A DNA stretch of 64,000 nt. It comes from CBDBJK01 sp965206395 (lineage in GTDB: Bacteria; Chloroflexota; Dehalococcoidia; Lucifugimonadales; CATOSD01). The notes under the pieces were generated by a model that was not told the DNA's origin, searched no databases, and saw only the letters and a program-made list of their open reading frames with translations. Below, in pieces: positions 1 to 9,162 of the stretch (position 1 is the stretch's first letter; the number at the start of each line of letters is the position of its first letter). The position numbers and the translations under genes were made by a program. The DNA lies in NCBI GenBank assembly GCA_965206395.1, contig CBDBJK010000014.1, positions 1-64,000 on the forward strand, given 5' to 3'.

Positions 1-1
1 A

Positions 2-793
2 GACAACCTGATAGCGCGTTTAGACGGCGTTGTTAGCGCGTCGGCTCGTACCGCGTTCTACAGTCGGTCCCTCGACAGACGTTCTAGCGTGAACTCTCTC
101 GAAGATTTTCGGAACATACCGGTTACGCCCCTGGAGATTTATCGACGCCAGCGGCTGGGCGAGGTTGTAGCGGACATATCAAAGATTGAGTGGATAATCG
201 GCCCCCAAAAAGGACAGTCCCCTGAGTCCGTAGCGACCACGGAAGGGCCGGAGGAGGCAGCGACTCGCTACGAGTTGTTCATTGATGCGGTCAAGCAGTG
301 CCTCTCGCTCGAAAGGCCTCTGACGTGCGTCATCGTGACATCAAGCTCACAGAGGTTTTTCGCGGCAGAAATCGGCGGGATTTTGATTCGCGCTGGAGTG
401 TCAACGCACGTCTTCATAGACAAAGACAGCATACGCACTTATGAGATGCTGGGCCACTTAAGCCCGGAAATCCTGGTAGTTCTGTCTAGTCGGCTCGACG
501 AGGAGAAGCTTCCCGGTAGTCTGGAGCTTTGCGTAACGTTCAGACACTCTCAGAAGATGCGCAAAATCAGCCAACTCGATTTCTATCAAATAGACGAACT
601 GGGGTTTCTCGGGCAGTCTACCGACTGCGAAAGCTATTTTCTGAACAATGACGAGTACTATTTCGAAAGGTCTGATAGCGGCAGATTGATCGTAACATCG
701 CTATATAACCACGTGCAGCCAATGCTTAGAATTGAGACGATGGACACAGTGAAGCGATTAGGGAAGCATGGGGTAGAATTCAGCGAATTGTGA
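2..793 (+). CDS. PaaK-like adenylate-forming protein, 3' part (partial)
   Basis: The frame is open from base 2, so the gene probably begins left of the window; a GTG at 89 is only a possible internal start. The visible part has two hallmarks of the phenylacetate-CoA ligase (PaaK) family: an N-terminal stretch like the usual FYxxxxD...SLEDFxxIP segment (about bases 50-125) and a late segment GRLIVTSLYNHVQPMLRIET (about bases 680-740) that matches the family's 'GxLVVTxL..xxxPLIRYxT' strand and hinge. The phosphate-binding SSGTTG loop is not found and the part between is much shorter than in normal ligases. It may be a degenerate paralogue of the gene at 1900-3186. It lies 27 bases before the channel gene on the same strand. 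Family assignment is inference from weak motifs. Confidence 0.5.
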   Translation, partial: DNLIARLDGVVSASARTAFYSRSLDRRSSVNSLEDFRNIPVTPLEIYRRQRLGEVVADISKIEWIIGPQKGQSPESVATTEGPEEAATRYELFIDAVKQCLSLERPLTCVIVTSSSQRFFAAEIGGILIRAGVSTHVFIDKDSIRTYEMLGHLSPEILVVLSSRLDEEKLPGSLELCVTFRHSQKMRKISQLDFYQIDELGFLGQSTDCESYFLNNDEYYFERSDSGRLIVTSLYNHVQPMLRIETMDTVKRLGKHGVEFSEL

Positions 794-820
794 ATATTCA
801 CATGAGTTGAAAATAACATT

Positions 821-1903
821 TTGAGTTATGTAATAGTGTCGATTAGACTGTCCCGTCTATTACGGGAGATTAGAAGGCGCAAGGAGGTCGGAATAGGCCT
901 TCTGGTCCTTGTTCTCGTAGTCAGCATTATCGGGAACGCCCTAACGTTCTTTGTTTTCGACCGGAGTGCGCAGCCGGATATAACGATGTCCGATGCCTTC
1001 TGGTATAGCATTATCTCGATAACTACAATAGGATATGGTGACTTCTCCGCGACGACGCTCGGAGCGCGGATAGGCACAGCCGTATTTGTCATTTTGTTTG
1101 GCCTAACGGCATTCACTTCCGCCGTAGGCATCGGGGTTGAGTGGGTAGTAGACCGCCAACACAAGGAGCGCACAGGTATGGGAAGGACTAATGCTAGGCA
1201 TCATTTGCTGATTATCAACTTCCCAAACGAACGACGGGTGCGCCAGATAATCGAGGAATTCGCACATGATGCTCACCACAAGCAGGATGATTTCGTTATA
1301 GTCTCAGACCAGATCGAAACCCTGCCTTTCGCATTGCCAAACGTGACCTTCATTCGCGGATCGCCGATCGAGGAGGAAACCTATGTGCGGGCTAACGTTA
1401 TGAGCGCGAGTCAGGCCATCATCCTTAGCACGGGCTATGATGACCCCAACAGCGACAGCGTTGCGGCCTCCATCGTTTCAATCCTTGAGCATCTGAACCC
1501 CGATATAAGGAGCATCGCGGAGTGCCTGAACGCGAACCACTCTTTGCTCTTCAAGGGTTCCAAGAACGTGTCACTGGTCTATACCTTTCGCATATCGAAT
1601 AACCTCATCGTCCAGGAGGCGCAAGACCCAGGGGTAAATCTGCTAACCAATGCTATAACCAGCAACCAGATTGAGGGAACTCTGATTAGCACTAAGGTCG
1701 AAGGAAGCGTTGACACCTCGTTGGCGTATCGAGACATCGCCAAGAAACTCCTTGACAATGACATCAATCTGGTTGGCGTGATTCGTGACGGCGACGTGCA
1801 CGTTATCTTTGATAACCTCGCTCTTGTCGAGAACGACCTCATCGTTTACGTCTCGATCGAACGGCACGACTGGCAAGATATTCGCTCGCTGTTAGCCCGA
1901 TGA
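821..1903 (+). CDS. 2TM potassium channel with C-terminal RCK (TrkA-N) domain
   Basis: A membrane ion channel of 360 aa. Two hydrophobic helices (about residues 22-46 and 85-110) flank a pore loop carrying the K+ selectivity filter TTIGYGDF (about residues 67-74), followed by a cytoplasmic nucleotide-binding RCK domain from about residue 125 (HHLLIINF, then a Rossmann-like fold) to the end. The architecture resembles MthK-type ligand-gated channels. The start at 821 is TTG with a poor ribosome binding site; GTG at 836 is an alternative. The stop codon overlaps the ATG of the next gene (ATGA at 1900-1903), so the two are probably translationally coupled. The family is clear; the ligand and the reason for pairing with adenylating enzymes are unknown. 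Confidence 0.88.
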   Translation: MSYVIVSIRLSRLLREIRRRKEVGIGLLVLVLVVSIIGNALTFFVFDRSAQPDITMSDAFWYSIISITTIGYGDFSATTLGARIGTAVFVILFGLTAFTSAVGIGVEWVVDRQHKERTGMGRTNARHHLLIINFPNERRVRQIIEEFAHDAHHKQDDFVIVSDQIETLPFALPNVTFIRGSPIEEETYVRANVMSASQAIILSTGYDDPNSDSVAASIVSILEHLNPDIRSIAECLNANHSLLFKGSKNVSLVYTFRISNNLIVQEAQDPGVNLLTNAITSNQIEGTLISTKVEGSVDTSLAYRDIAKKLLDNDINLVGVIRDGDVHVIFDNLALVENDLIVYVSIERHDWQDIRSLLAR

Positions 1904-3186
1904 GAATGATCGCGCCGTCCACTCAAATCGCCGGCGACGCTCCGGCGCACACCAGGGAACAACTGCGCGTCACACTTCTCTACGCCCGCTCAACGTTCAG
2001 CGTTTACGCTGCGCTTTTCGATGACGCGGGTATTTCGTCAGCAGACATCGCGGAGCAAGACCCGTTGAGCTTGCTCCGGCGTCTTCCCCTGCTGGAGAGC
2101 GACGCCCTGCTTGAGCTTACGGACGAGTGCATCATGTCTGGCGAACGCATCATTGATATGGAAACCTCATCCGGTACGACAGGCCCCAGAAAGCGAAGGT
2201 TCATCACTCACGAAGACGATCGGTCAGAGACCAGGTTTCTGGCAGAACTATTCAGAGTGTGCGGCATTGGCGTATCCGATAGCGTCGCGTGTCTTGACAC
2301 CGACCCGTTGACCTTAATGGTCTCCTTCACGAAGGCTCTCGACCTCTTGGGAGCACAAGAGGCGTATGCTTACTGCGTGGGGTCGGACTTCAACCGCGCT
2401 CTTGAAGGTCTGCCAAAACTCAACCCAAGTGTAATCATCAGCGTTCCATCAATAATCGAGCGATGCTACGATGCGCTGAAGTTTCATTACGAAAATAGAA
2501 CCGATTCAAGGCTTCGCAAAATGATTTACGTCGGCGAGCCGCTTTCAACGCGGCTTCGCACAAAACTTGAAGCTGTACTCGGCTTGGAAGTGTTCGGTTA
2601 CTACGGCGCGTCCGAGACATCGGCCCTTGGCATCGAATGCTCGGCCCATGACGGAATCCATCTGTTCACGGACAGGAATATCATCGAGCTAATTCCACTG
2701 AGTCCTGAGAGCGCTATCAGCGAGATTGTCGTCACAACCTTGCGACAGCAATCTCCGCCGCTTCTGAGGTATGCTCTAAAGGACATGGTACAGGTCAAGC
2801 CCGGAGCGTGCGCCTGTGGATTGCAGTATCCGCGAGTTGAGGTGATCGGCAGGGCAGGGGATAGCTTTTCTATTCTTGGCGCGAAGATTAGCTACGCTCC
2901 TATCTTGAATGCGGCCTATGGCCCAGAGCTTGGTCCAAGACTCATGCAGCTTGTAGTGACGCAGGAAGACAGGGACAGACTTACGATATTTCTACCCGAC
3001 GCGATGCGCGGCGACGAAGCCGCTATCCGGCGATCGTTGCTGGCGAGCCAACCTGACCTGGACTTCCTGGTCGGCAGCAGGTATCTTGACCTTGGGTTCT
3101 CATTTGTGGACGAGTCCTATTTTGGTAAATCCAGAAAGCAAGAGAGAGTAGTTGACCGCCGAAATGCCCATGCGGAAAATGAGTAG
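1900..3186 (+). CDS. PaaK/LuxE-like adenylate-forming ligase
   Basis: A 428-aa protein of the phenylacetate-CoA ligase branch of adenylate-forming enzymes, which activate a carboxylate with ATP. Visible are the phosphate-binding loop SSGTTGPRKR (about residue 89), the adenine-site motif GYYGASETSA (about residue 232), the LRYALKDMV hinge segment (about residue 287) and the CxCG metal-type cluster that follows in PaaK proteins. The start ATG overlaps the channel stop by four bases and the 3' end overlaps the GNAT gene. The substrate cannot be read from sequence. Proximity to an acetyltransferase and a SecA-like ATPase suggests activation of an acyl group for transfer to a protein or exported product; that is inference. 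Confidence 0.8.
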   Translation: MRMIAPSTQIAGDAPAHTREQLRVTLLYARSTFSVYAALFDDAGISSADIAEQDPLSLLRRLPLLESDALLELTDECIMSGERIIDMETSSGTTGPRKRRFITHEDDRSETRFLAELFRVCGIGVSDSVACLDTDPLTLMVSFTKALDLLGAQEAYAYCVGSDFNRALEGLPKLNPSVIISVPSIIERCYDALKFHYENRTDSRLRKMIYVGEPLSTRLRTKLEAVLGLEVFGYYGASETSALGIECSAHDGIHLFTDRNIIELIPLSPESAISEIVVTTLRQQSPPLLRYALKDMVQVKPGACACGLQYPRVEVIGRAGDSFSILGAKISYAPILNAAYGPELGPRLMQLVVTQEDRDRLTIFLPDAMRGDEAAIRRSLLASQPDLDFLVGSRYLDLGFSFVDESYFGKSRKQERVVDRRNAHAENE

Positions 3187-3841
3187 CTATATGCGCAGCT
3201 TCCGTGACATAGATTTCCATGTGCTCACCGACGCCGATGGCGAGCGGGTCTCCGAGGGCTACGCGCTCCTGCAAGAAGCTATGGGCGCGGGCCGTGTCGA
3301 AGATATCGAGTCCTTCCGTGGAACTATTTCGGCAGCGACAGACGACGCCGTTTGCCCGAAACTGGTCTGCGCAACCTTTCGGGGCGATATGGTTGGCATT
3401 ACAATTGGGGCATACCTGAGAAACCTGAACATGGGATACATCGCTTATTCGGCGGTAAGGCCCACATTCAGGCGGCAAGGGATATACTCTGAAATGAGAG
3501 CGCGATTAATAGACCTCTTCGATAAATCCGATTTCGTTATCTCCGAACTGGAAGAGGGCAGCCTTCTTTTCCGAAGGTATCTTGGCGAGTGGAATGCTAT
3601 TGCCATTCCCTGCGATTACGAACAGCCGGAGGCGCAGGGTCTAATATCCCTCCGATTGAAACTGGTGTTGCAGCCGGTAGCCAGGACGTTGCCGCCGGCA
3701 GAGTCAGAATCGCTTGCAATCGTGCGGGAGTTGTACGAGCGAATCTATCGTATACCTGATGTCAGTCAGAACGAATCGTTTCGACGTATTGCCGAGTCGT
3801 TGCGAGGCAGAGCAGACGCTGTTTCGGCACAGGTGCGCTAG
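3164..3841 (+). CDS. GNAT-family acyl/acetyltransferase
   Basis: About 225 aa with a GNAT fold. The central part has the family's beta4-alpha3 acyl-CoA binding pattern: a strand 'MGYIAYSAVRPTFRRQGIYS' (about residues 93-112), in which RRQGIYS is the R/Q-x-x-G-x-A/Y pyrophosphate loop. The frame is also open from TTG 3152; ATG 3164, 3170 and 3179 are candidate starts, all overlapping the end of the upstream ligase gene. The stop is followed with no gap by the ATG of the SecA-like gene, so it sits inside an operon. The acceptor is unknown. Pairing with a PaaK-like enzyme suggests that activated acyl groups are handed over by this protein, which is inference. Confidence 0.75.
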   Translation: MPMRKMSSYMRSFRDIDFHVLTDADGERVSEGYALLQEAMGAGRVEDIESFRGTISAATDDAVCPKLVCATFRGDMVGITIGAYLRNLNMGYIAYSAVRPTFRRQGIYSEMRARLIDLFDKSDFVISELEEGSLLFRRYLGEWNAIAIPCDYEQPEAQGLISLRLKLVLQPVARTLPPAESESLAIVRELYERIYRIPDVSQNESFRRIAESLRGRADAVSAQVR

Positions 3842-6800
3842 ATGGTCGCTATCCAATTCGCTCCACAGGAAGCACGCCGCAAGCCATTTACGCAAGCCCT
3901 GGAATTGCTAAAGGGCAGAGTGAAAGCTTTCACACGCGGAGGCTCTATTGCGCCAAATCGCCATACGTCGAATCTGTTGCGCCTGACACGAAGCTACGAA
4001 TTCACAGAATCATCGGATCAGGTTCTCAAGAGAAGCATATACGACCTGGCCCAAAATGTTGAAGACGCACCCCAAGAGCAGACGATTGCGAAGACATTCG
4101 CCATTGTAAGCGAGGCGATAAGTCGGCGGCTGGGAGCGTGGCGGCTGTTCGACGCGGACTTCGATAAGCGTGGCATGGGAAGGTATTACAACCTCGCTTG
4201 CCAGATCGTCGCGTCTGGCCCCTATAGAGACGCGGTGGGATTCTATGCCGACGCCGATTTCCTGGAAGGCGACGCCTTCGCTGAGAGCATCGCACCCCTG
4301 CTCCGGCAGATGAGCCTGGACTGTGATGAAGAAACCCTGGTAAAGACCATCGTTTACGTGATTGAAAAGAGCAATGTCGACTACTGGCCGAATATGCTGC
4401 TGCCCGCGCAGTTCTATCAGGCGGTCTCTGCAAAAGATGTCGAGGGTGGGCTGCGCTTCCATGCGACTGACGAGCAGATAATCGCGGGATTGCTGATGCT
4501 CGAAGGTGGGATCGTCGAGATGAATGCTGGCGAGGGCAAAACCATCGCGGCGGCGTTTCCGGCGGTCATGCATGCGCTTTCTGGCAAGCCGGTGCATATC
4601 ATAACGTCAAACGACTATCTGGCAACGAGGGACGCCGACTGGCTCGCTCCTGTCTACGAGTCGCTGAGCGTTTCTGTTGGCGCGGTTCTAGCCTCCATGG
4701 GCGACGACGAACGTGGTCACGCATACAGCCAGCAGATCGTTTATGGCACACTGCGAGAGTTCGGCTTCGATTTCCTGAGAGACAACCTCAAGCTTCCTCC
4801 CAACGAAGCCAATCAGGGCGCGCTTGACGTTGTAATTATCGACGAGGCTGACCACGTTCTGATAGATCAGGCGCGCACGCCCCTTATCATCTCTGGCCCT
4901 CCGATTGGTAACAGGCGCGCCTTCAAGAAAGCACACAATGCCGTTAAGAAGCTTGTTTCCCAACAGTCCGAGGCGGTCAAGGAGCTTGAAGACCAGATTG
5001 GAGACTCGGTACATGGCTGCAGAGAGCAGCTTACTTTGCTTGCGAAGCTACTACTTGCCGACCCGGAGAGCGATGTGCTGCGTAATTGTCTGGCGGGCGA
5101 GGCCAAGGCTTACAAGCGAGTCAAGGCCATGGCTGAAGATGACGATTTCGAAAACGGCGAAAGCCAGATATCTAGAGACTTCTTCTATACCGTAGACGCC
5201 GAGCGCGATTCGGTTATGCTTACCGAAAGGGGCCAGGCTTTTCTAGAAAAAAGTCTTGGGCCTATCTTCGACACCACGACTCTTGAGCAAGAGCTTGATT
5301 CGCTAGATCTTCGCGGCGACATAGCGTTGGACGTGAGAGAGAGGTTGGTTTCCAGGCTGTCGCGGCGCATTGCACGACAGAACAGCCAGATGAATCAGGT
5401 TTTGCAGATGTTACGTGCCTACGTTCTTCTCAGAAAGAACGTGAACTACGTCGTCGACGATGGTCAAATTGTTTTGATCGACGAATACACTGGCAGGACT
5501 CTCCCGGACAATCGCTATCAACACGGGCTTCACGCCGCGCTCGAAGCGAAAGAGGGCGTAAGCGTTCATCCTGAACACGAAACGCTGGCCCAGATTTCGG
5601 TGCAGGGCTTCCTCAAGCAGTATGCGCATGTGTCAGGGATGACTGGGACGGCGCTCGACTCGCTCGACGAGCTTGAGCGCGAGTATGGCCTCACTGTGAC
5701 AGCTATCCCTTCAAGCAAACCCCAGATGCGAAAAGATTTCGGGCCGAGGCTCTACCTTAACCGTCGCGAAAAGCTGGGGGCAATCGTTGACGAGATCAGG
5801 CTCTGCGCACAGATCGGGCGTCCCGTGCTCGTCGGCACGCCAACGATAGAGCAGTCCGAGGAGATAAGTCGCCTGCTCGAAGAGAGTGGAATCGAGCACA
5901 ACCTGCTCAACGCCGTGAACAGCGAAGCCGAAGCAGAGATAATTCGCAACGCCGGTCGCTTTGGCGCGGTGACTGTCGCCACGAACATGGCCGGACGTGG
6001 CACTGACATCCTCCTGGAACCTGGCTTGAACGAAAGGATTGCGTCCGCTTGCCGGAACCTGGCCGAGAAGCTTTCGGATGAAGGCATCAGCCGCATTGAA
6101 TTCGCCTGTTCGACTAGCGAGGAGGCCACGATGCTATCGAATGCTCTCTCCGATCTCGGAAATATCCTCGTTACAGTGGAAGGCAGCTGTGTTGTCATCA
6201 AAATCATGCCCACCGATGAGAATAGCGTGGATAGTTTCGTCAGGCTGGAGTTTGGCCTCGGTCTATGCGTAATCGGTACCGAAATGAACCAGTCTGGCAG
6301 AATCGACAGGCAACTCAGAGGGCGCAGCGGCAGGCAAGGTGAGTTCGGGGCCTCGCGTTTCATCGTCTCGCTCGAAGACCAGCTTCTGGCATTTCGAGGA
6401 GATAATGCCTCGTGCATGTCGGACAGTGCACAACGCGATTCGGCAGGGCGCACCTTCTTTGAAGGTCCCAGACTGGAACGACACCTCGATGAGATTCAGG
6501 GAGAGGTTGAGTGCGACGACTCGGTCGTTCGAGGATTGATGCACGAGTATGATCGCATCCTGGAAGAACAAACCCTGGCTTACTACAGCGCTCGCAGCGA
6601 AGTCATCGGAATTTCATCGCTGCACGAAATCTTCGAAAGCTTCGCGAGAGAATATGCCGCACGCTTTGTCGACATGCATTTTCCAGAGCTTCGCCTCTGG
6701 GACTACCAGTCGCAATTCAACGATATAGCCGAAGAGTTGTGGTTGGACTTTGAAATCGACTGCCGCGACTTTGAAGGACTCGGCCTCGATATGCTCTCCG

Positions 6801-7153
6801 AAGCAATTGGCGATCTTCTCCTTATTCGATTGGAGAACCTGCGAGAAGGGCTTGGCGACGCTAGAGCCACCGAACTTGGCAAGCTGCTTTTCTTGCAGAC
6901 GGCAGATGAGAAGTGGCGAGAGCATATCACCGATATTCAGGAGTTGACGCTGAACGCGCCCTTAACCGCCCTGAGCCATAAAACCGCCGTAGCGGACTCT
7001 ATCATCCAGGGCTTTGAGGCGTATGAACTCTTCAAGCAGGGCGTCGTAGACACCTTTATTATTCGTTTCCTGAATTTCGAGGTGGAAAACGTCGCTGAAA
7101 GCGAAAGCATCGAGCTAAACCATGTCGAGGATTTGGAGCGTATACTCGTATAG
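3842..7153 (+). CDS. Divergent SecA-type preprotein translocase ATPase (SecA2-like)
   Basis: A 1103-aa SecA-family motor, longer than the usual 800-950 aa. Recognisable in order: Walker A MNAGEGKT (about residue 226), Walker B IIDEADHVLID (about 330, DEAD in place of the usual DEVD), the VSGMTGTA segment (about 595), NMAGRGTDI (about 715) and QLRGRSGRQG (about 822). Two insertions are visible, one of about 80 aa in the preprotein cross-linking region (about residues 370-445) and one of about 70 aa between NMAGRGTD and the IGTE segment. The first 150 residues are divergent and the C-terminal zinc-binding CxCxSGKK tail is absent. It is likely an accessory ATPase rather than the housekeeping SecA. 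It lies directly after the GNAT gene with no gap. No SecY is in the window. Confidence 0.88.
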   Translation: MVAIQFAPQEARRKPFTQALELLKGRVKAFTRGGSIAPNRHTSNLLRLTRSYEFTESSDQVLKRSIYDLAQNVEDAPQEQTIAKTFAIVSEAISRRLGAWRLFDADFDKRGMGRYYNLACQIVASGPYRDAVGFYADADFLEGDAFAESIAPLLRQMSLDCDEETLVKTIVYVIEKSNVDYWPNMLLPAQFYQAVSAKDVEGGLRFHATDEQIIAGLLMLEGGIVEMNAGEGKTIAAAFPAVMHALSGKPVHIITSNDYLATRDADWLAPVYESLSVSVGAVLASMGDDERGHAYSQQIVYGTLREFGFDFLRDNLKLPPNEANQGALDVVIIDEADHVLIDQARTPLIISGPPIGNRRAFKKAHNAVKKLVSQQSEAVKELEDQIGDSVHGCREQLTLLAKLLLADPESDVLRNCLAGEAKAYKRVKAMAEDDDFENGESQISRDFFYTVDAERDSVMLTERGQAFLEKSLGPIFDTTTLEQELDSLDLRGDIALDVRERLVSRLSRRIARQNSQMNQVLQMLRAYVLLRKNVNYVVDDGQIVLIDEYTGRTLPDNRYQHGLHAALEAKEGVSVHPEHETLAQISVQGFLKQYAHVSGMTGTALDSLDELEREYGLTVTAIPSSKPQMRKDFGPRLYLNRREKLGAIVDEIRLCAQIGRPVLVGTPTIEQSEEISRLLEESGIEHNLLNAVNSEAEAEIIRNAGRFGAVTVATNMAGRGTDILLEPGLNERIASACRNLAEKLSDEGISRIEFACSTSEEATMLSNALSDLGNILVTVEGSCVVIKIMPTDENSVDSFVRLEFGLGLCVIGTEMNQSGRIDRQLRGRSGRQGEFGASRFIVSLEDQLLAFRGDNASCMSDSAQRDSAGRTFFEGPRLERHLDEIQGEVECDDSVVRGLMHEYDRILEEQTLAYYSARSEVIGISSLHEIFESFAREYAARFVDMHFPELRLWDYQSQFNDIAEELWLDFEIDCRDFEGLGLDMLSEAIGDLLLIRLENLREGLGDARATELGKLLFLQTADEKWREHITDIQELTLNAPLTALSHKTAVADSIIQGFEAYELFKQGVVDTFIIRFLNFEVENVAESESIELNHVEDLERILV

Positions 7154-7216
7154 AATAGGGCAGTGCGAACAGTCGGGCGCGTGACGATTCGTCGTTCGTC
7201 CGCTCAGGGGGTTGAG

Positions 7217-8035
7217 ATGAACAAAAAGCTAGGCAAACGCAGTTTCGCGGCATTAGCTGGCACTATGGTCGTGGCCGGGCCGGTCCTTGCGGCGTGCAGC
7301 TCGGGGCCAACCTACGACCAATGGGCCGCAACCGATGGTGCAGCTGGAAGAATAAACCTTGAAGCCGTTCAGGATGCGTTCAAGAAATCCAAAAGCGTCT
7401 CAGAGTTCGAAGGCAAGGTCAACGAGATTTACGAAGGCGACGGCATAATCTTGATTCGCGCGCGTCAGGAAGGCGATGGGGAGCGGTTGACTTTGGAAGC
7501 CTACGAGGATTTGAATAAGGACGGAACCATTAGCGAGACTGGCGATGACCTTTTGTTCGAGATCGTGCAAAATAATAACCAAAACGAGATGAGAGGCCAC
7601 GGAGCCAACGGCTACTATCCTAGAAGCTCATTCGGGGCCGGTGACTTCCTGTTCACCTACCTGCTGCTCTCCAGTCTAAGAGGCCCCTACTTCTATCAAA
7701 CTTCACCCGCAAGAGCGAGCACGATCAGAAGTAGTCGCACCAGCTATCGAAATTCCACCTCATACCGGTCACAGGTATCCAGAAACAGCAGCTACTTCAA
7801 CAAACAGAAGACCTTCGCTAGATCACGCTACAGCGACGCGGGCAGAAACGTCAGTCCTGCACGGCAGACCTATCAGTCCTCACAAAGGACAAGTGGCGCG
7901 TTCAAGAGCAGTGGCACGGGCGTGAGGAGTAGCTGGGGATCTGGAAGCTCAAGGGGCGGCTTCGGCAGCAGCAGGGGCAGTGGCGGGAGAGGCTTTGGCG
8001 GAAGCCAGGTGGTAATCGGATTCAAGAGGGGCTAG
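7217..8035 (+). CDS. Ser/Gly/Arg/Tyr-rich lipoprotein
   Basis: A secreted lipoprotein of 272 aa. The ATG at 7217 is preceded by a purine-rich site (7206-7216); an upstream GTG at 7163 is in frame but less likely. The signal peptide runs MNKKLGKRSFAALAG... and ends in the lipobox VLAAC, so the mature protein should start at that cysteine. An N-terminal globular part contains a DLNKDGTISETGDD stretch resembling a Ca-binding loop. The last 110 residues are low complexity, dominated by Ser, Arg, Gly and Tyr (for example GSSRGGFGSSRGSGGRGFGG). The pattern recalls YjfM/YgiB-type (DUF1190) proteins, but I cannot confirm homology. It follows the SecA-like gene by 63 bases and is a plausible export client. 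Confidence 0.75.
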   Translation: MNKKLGKRSFAALAGTMVVAGPVLAACSSGPTYDQWAATDGAAGRINLEAVQDAFKKSKSVSEFEGKVNEIYEGDGIILIRARQEGDGERLTLEAYEDLNKDGTISETGDDLLFEIVQNNNQNEMRGHGANGYYPRSSFGAGDFLFTYLLLSSLRGPYFYQTSPARASTIRSSRTSYRNSTSYRSQVSRNSSYFNKQKTFARSRYSDAGRNVSPARQTYQSSQRTSGAFKSSGTGVRSSWGSGSSRGGFGSSRGSGGRGFGGSQVVIGFKRG

Positions 8036-8045
8036 CCTAGTTCAG

Positions 8046-9149
8046 GTGGAAAATTCGCCCAAGTACCACAAGCCGTTGGAAGGCATGACCCTGGAGTATA
8101 TGCCTTCTGAGTTTAGCCTACCTGCTAGCCCGTTCGAGCTTCAGGTGTCTCTGGGCAACATGGGCCTGGAAGATGCCTTTCGAGTTACCCTTTCGCCCCG
8201 TTATTTCAAGCTTACGGTTGGCGGGCTTCTGAATGAAGTCTTCCCAGAGGATGAGGCCACCCGCCAGGCCATACTGGAATCGCTGGACGTGCGAGAGAAC
8301 CCCGATCTCCCAGAAATGTACGACGAGTTGCTGGACATATTCGACCAGTGGCGCCGCATGGACTGCTCGCTTCGGTTCTTCGCAAATAACGGGCCGGAGA
8401 TCGAGCTGTTCCATTTAGTTGCGTCACATATGAGCCTGCGCCGTTCAGGAGGCGAGCAAGTTGTCGGCCTGCCAACGCTAGACCTAGTGATGGAGCATAC
8501 GTATGAGGTATTGGCTAGGTTCGTGGAGTTGGAAGGCGACAAGGACGATCTGCTGCAGTGGCTTCGGAGTTCTGTGTTGCTCTACTTCATGGACAAGCAT
8601 CGGTTCAGCCTGCCGCTTGAGCCTTCCGACGAGCTTGGCCGTCAGTTGCTGCCCATCGCGGAGAAGCTTGTCTCGACGAATCTAATCGCTTCTTCGATAG
8701 AGGCAGGCGAGTACGAAATAACAGCACAGGGTAGGCAACTTCTAGGGCAGATGATCGACGAAACCGAATCTCAAATAGACCACTTCGACGTGTTCAAAGA
8801 CGTCGTGTACGACTACGAAGCCCAGACAATCGAGTTCAATACCGGGCATGGGCAAGATTTGCGAGTGCAGGTCTACGAAGCCGAGGGCCTAGACGCTTTC
8901 AGGGCGGTGTACCTCTTGCGTCTATACGATGGCGCTATTGACGAGTATTCGGGCCGCTGGCGACAAGAAATACACAACGAAGAATTTTTCGACAACCTTC
9001 TGCGGCCCGTCTTAGACCACCAAATAGCAGACGAAGACCAGATAGGATGGATCATCGAGAGTGGTTTTGCGCACAACGAAGAGCAAGCGGAGCAAGCCAG
9101 AGGGCACGAGTCACGGCAAGACACAATCAGGCGCATGAGGTCTGAATAA
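8046..9149 (+). CDS. Hypothetical protein, 367 aa
   Basis: A soluble, acidic 367-aa protein that I do not recognise. It starts at GTG 8046, ten bases after the lipoprotein stop, with an AGGTGG-like site overlapping the start, so it is probably cotranscribed. No signal peptide or membrane helix is visible. A middle section (about residues 215-250, EYEITAQGRQLLGQMIDETE) has the look of a winged-helix or helical bundle segment. The C-terminal third is rich in Asp, Glu and aromatic residues and ends in a charged helix. It is convergent with the DUF350 gene; the two stops are only 13 bases apart. Its position between the lipoprotein and the DUF350/DUF4178 pair suggests a shared envelope function, which is inference only. 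Confidence 0.7.
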   Translation: MENSPKYHKPLEGMTLEYMPSEFSLPASPFELQVSLGNMGLEDAFRVTLSPRYFKLTVGGLLNEVFPEDEATRQAILESLDVRENPDLPEMYDELLDIFDQWRRMDCSLRFFANNGPEIELFHLVASHMSLRRSGGEQVVGLPTLDLVMEHTYEVLARFVELEGDKDDLLQWLRSSVLLYFMDKHRFSLPLEPSDELGRQLLPIAEKLVSTNLIASSIEAGEYEITAQGRQLLGQMIDETESQIDHFDVFKDVVYDYEAQTIEFNTGHGQDLRVQVYEAEGLDAFRAVYLLRLYDGAIDEYSGRWRQEIHNEEFFDNLLRPVLDHQIADEDQIGWIIESGFAHNEEQAEQARGHESRQDTIRRMRSE

Positions 9150-9162
9150 GCCCGGCTTTGCT

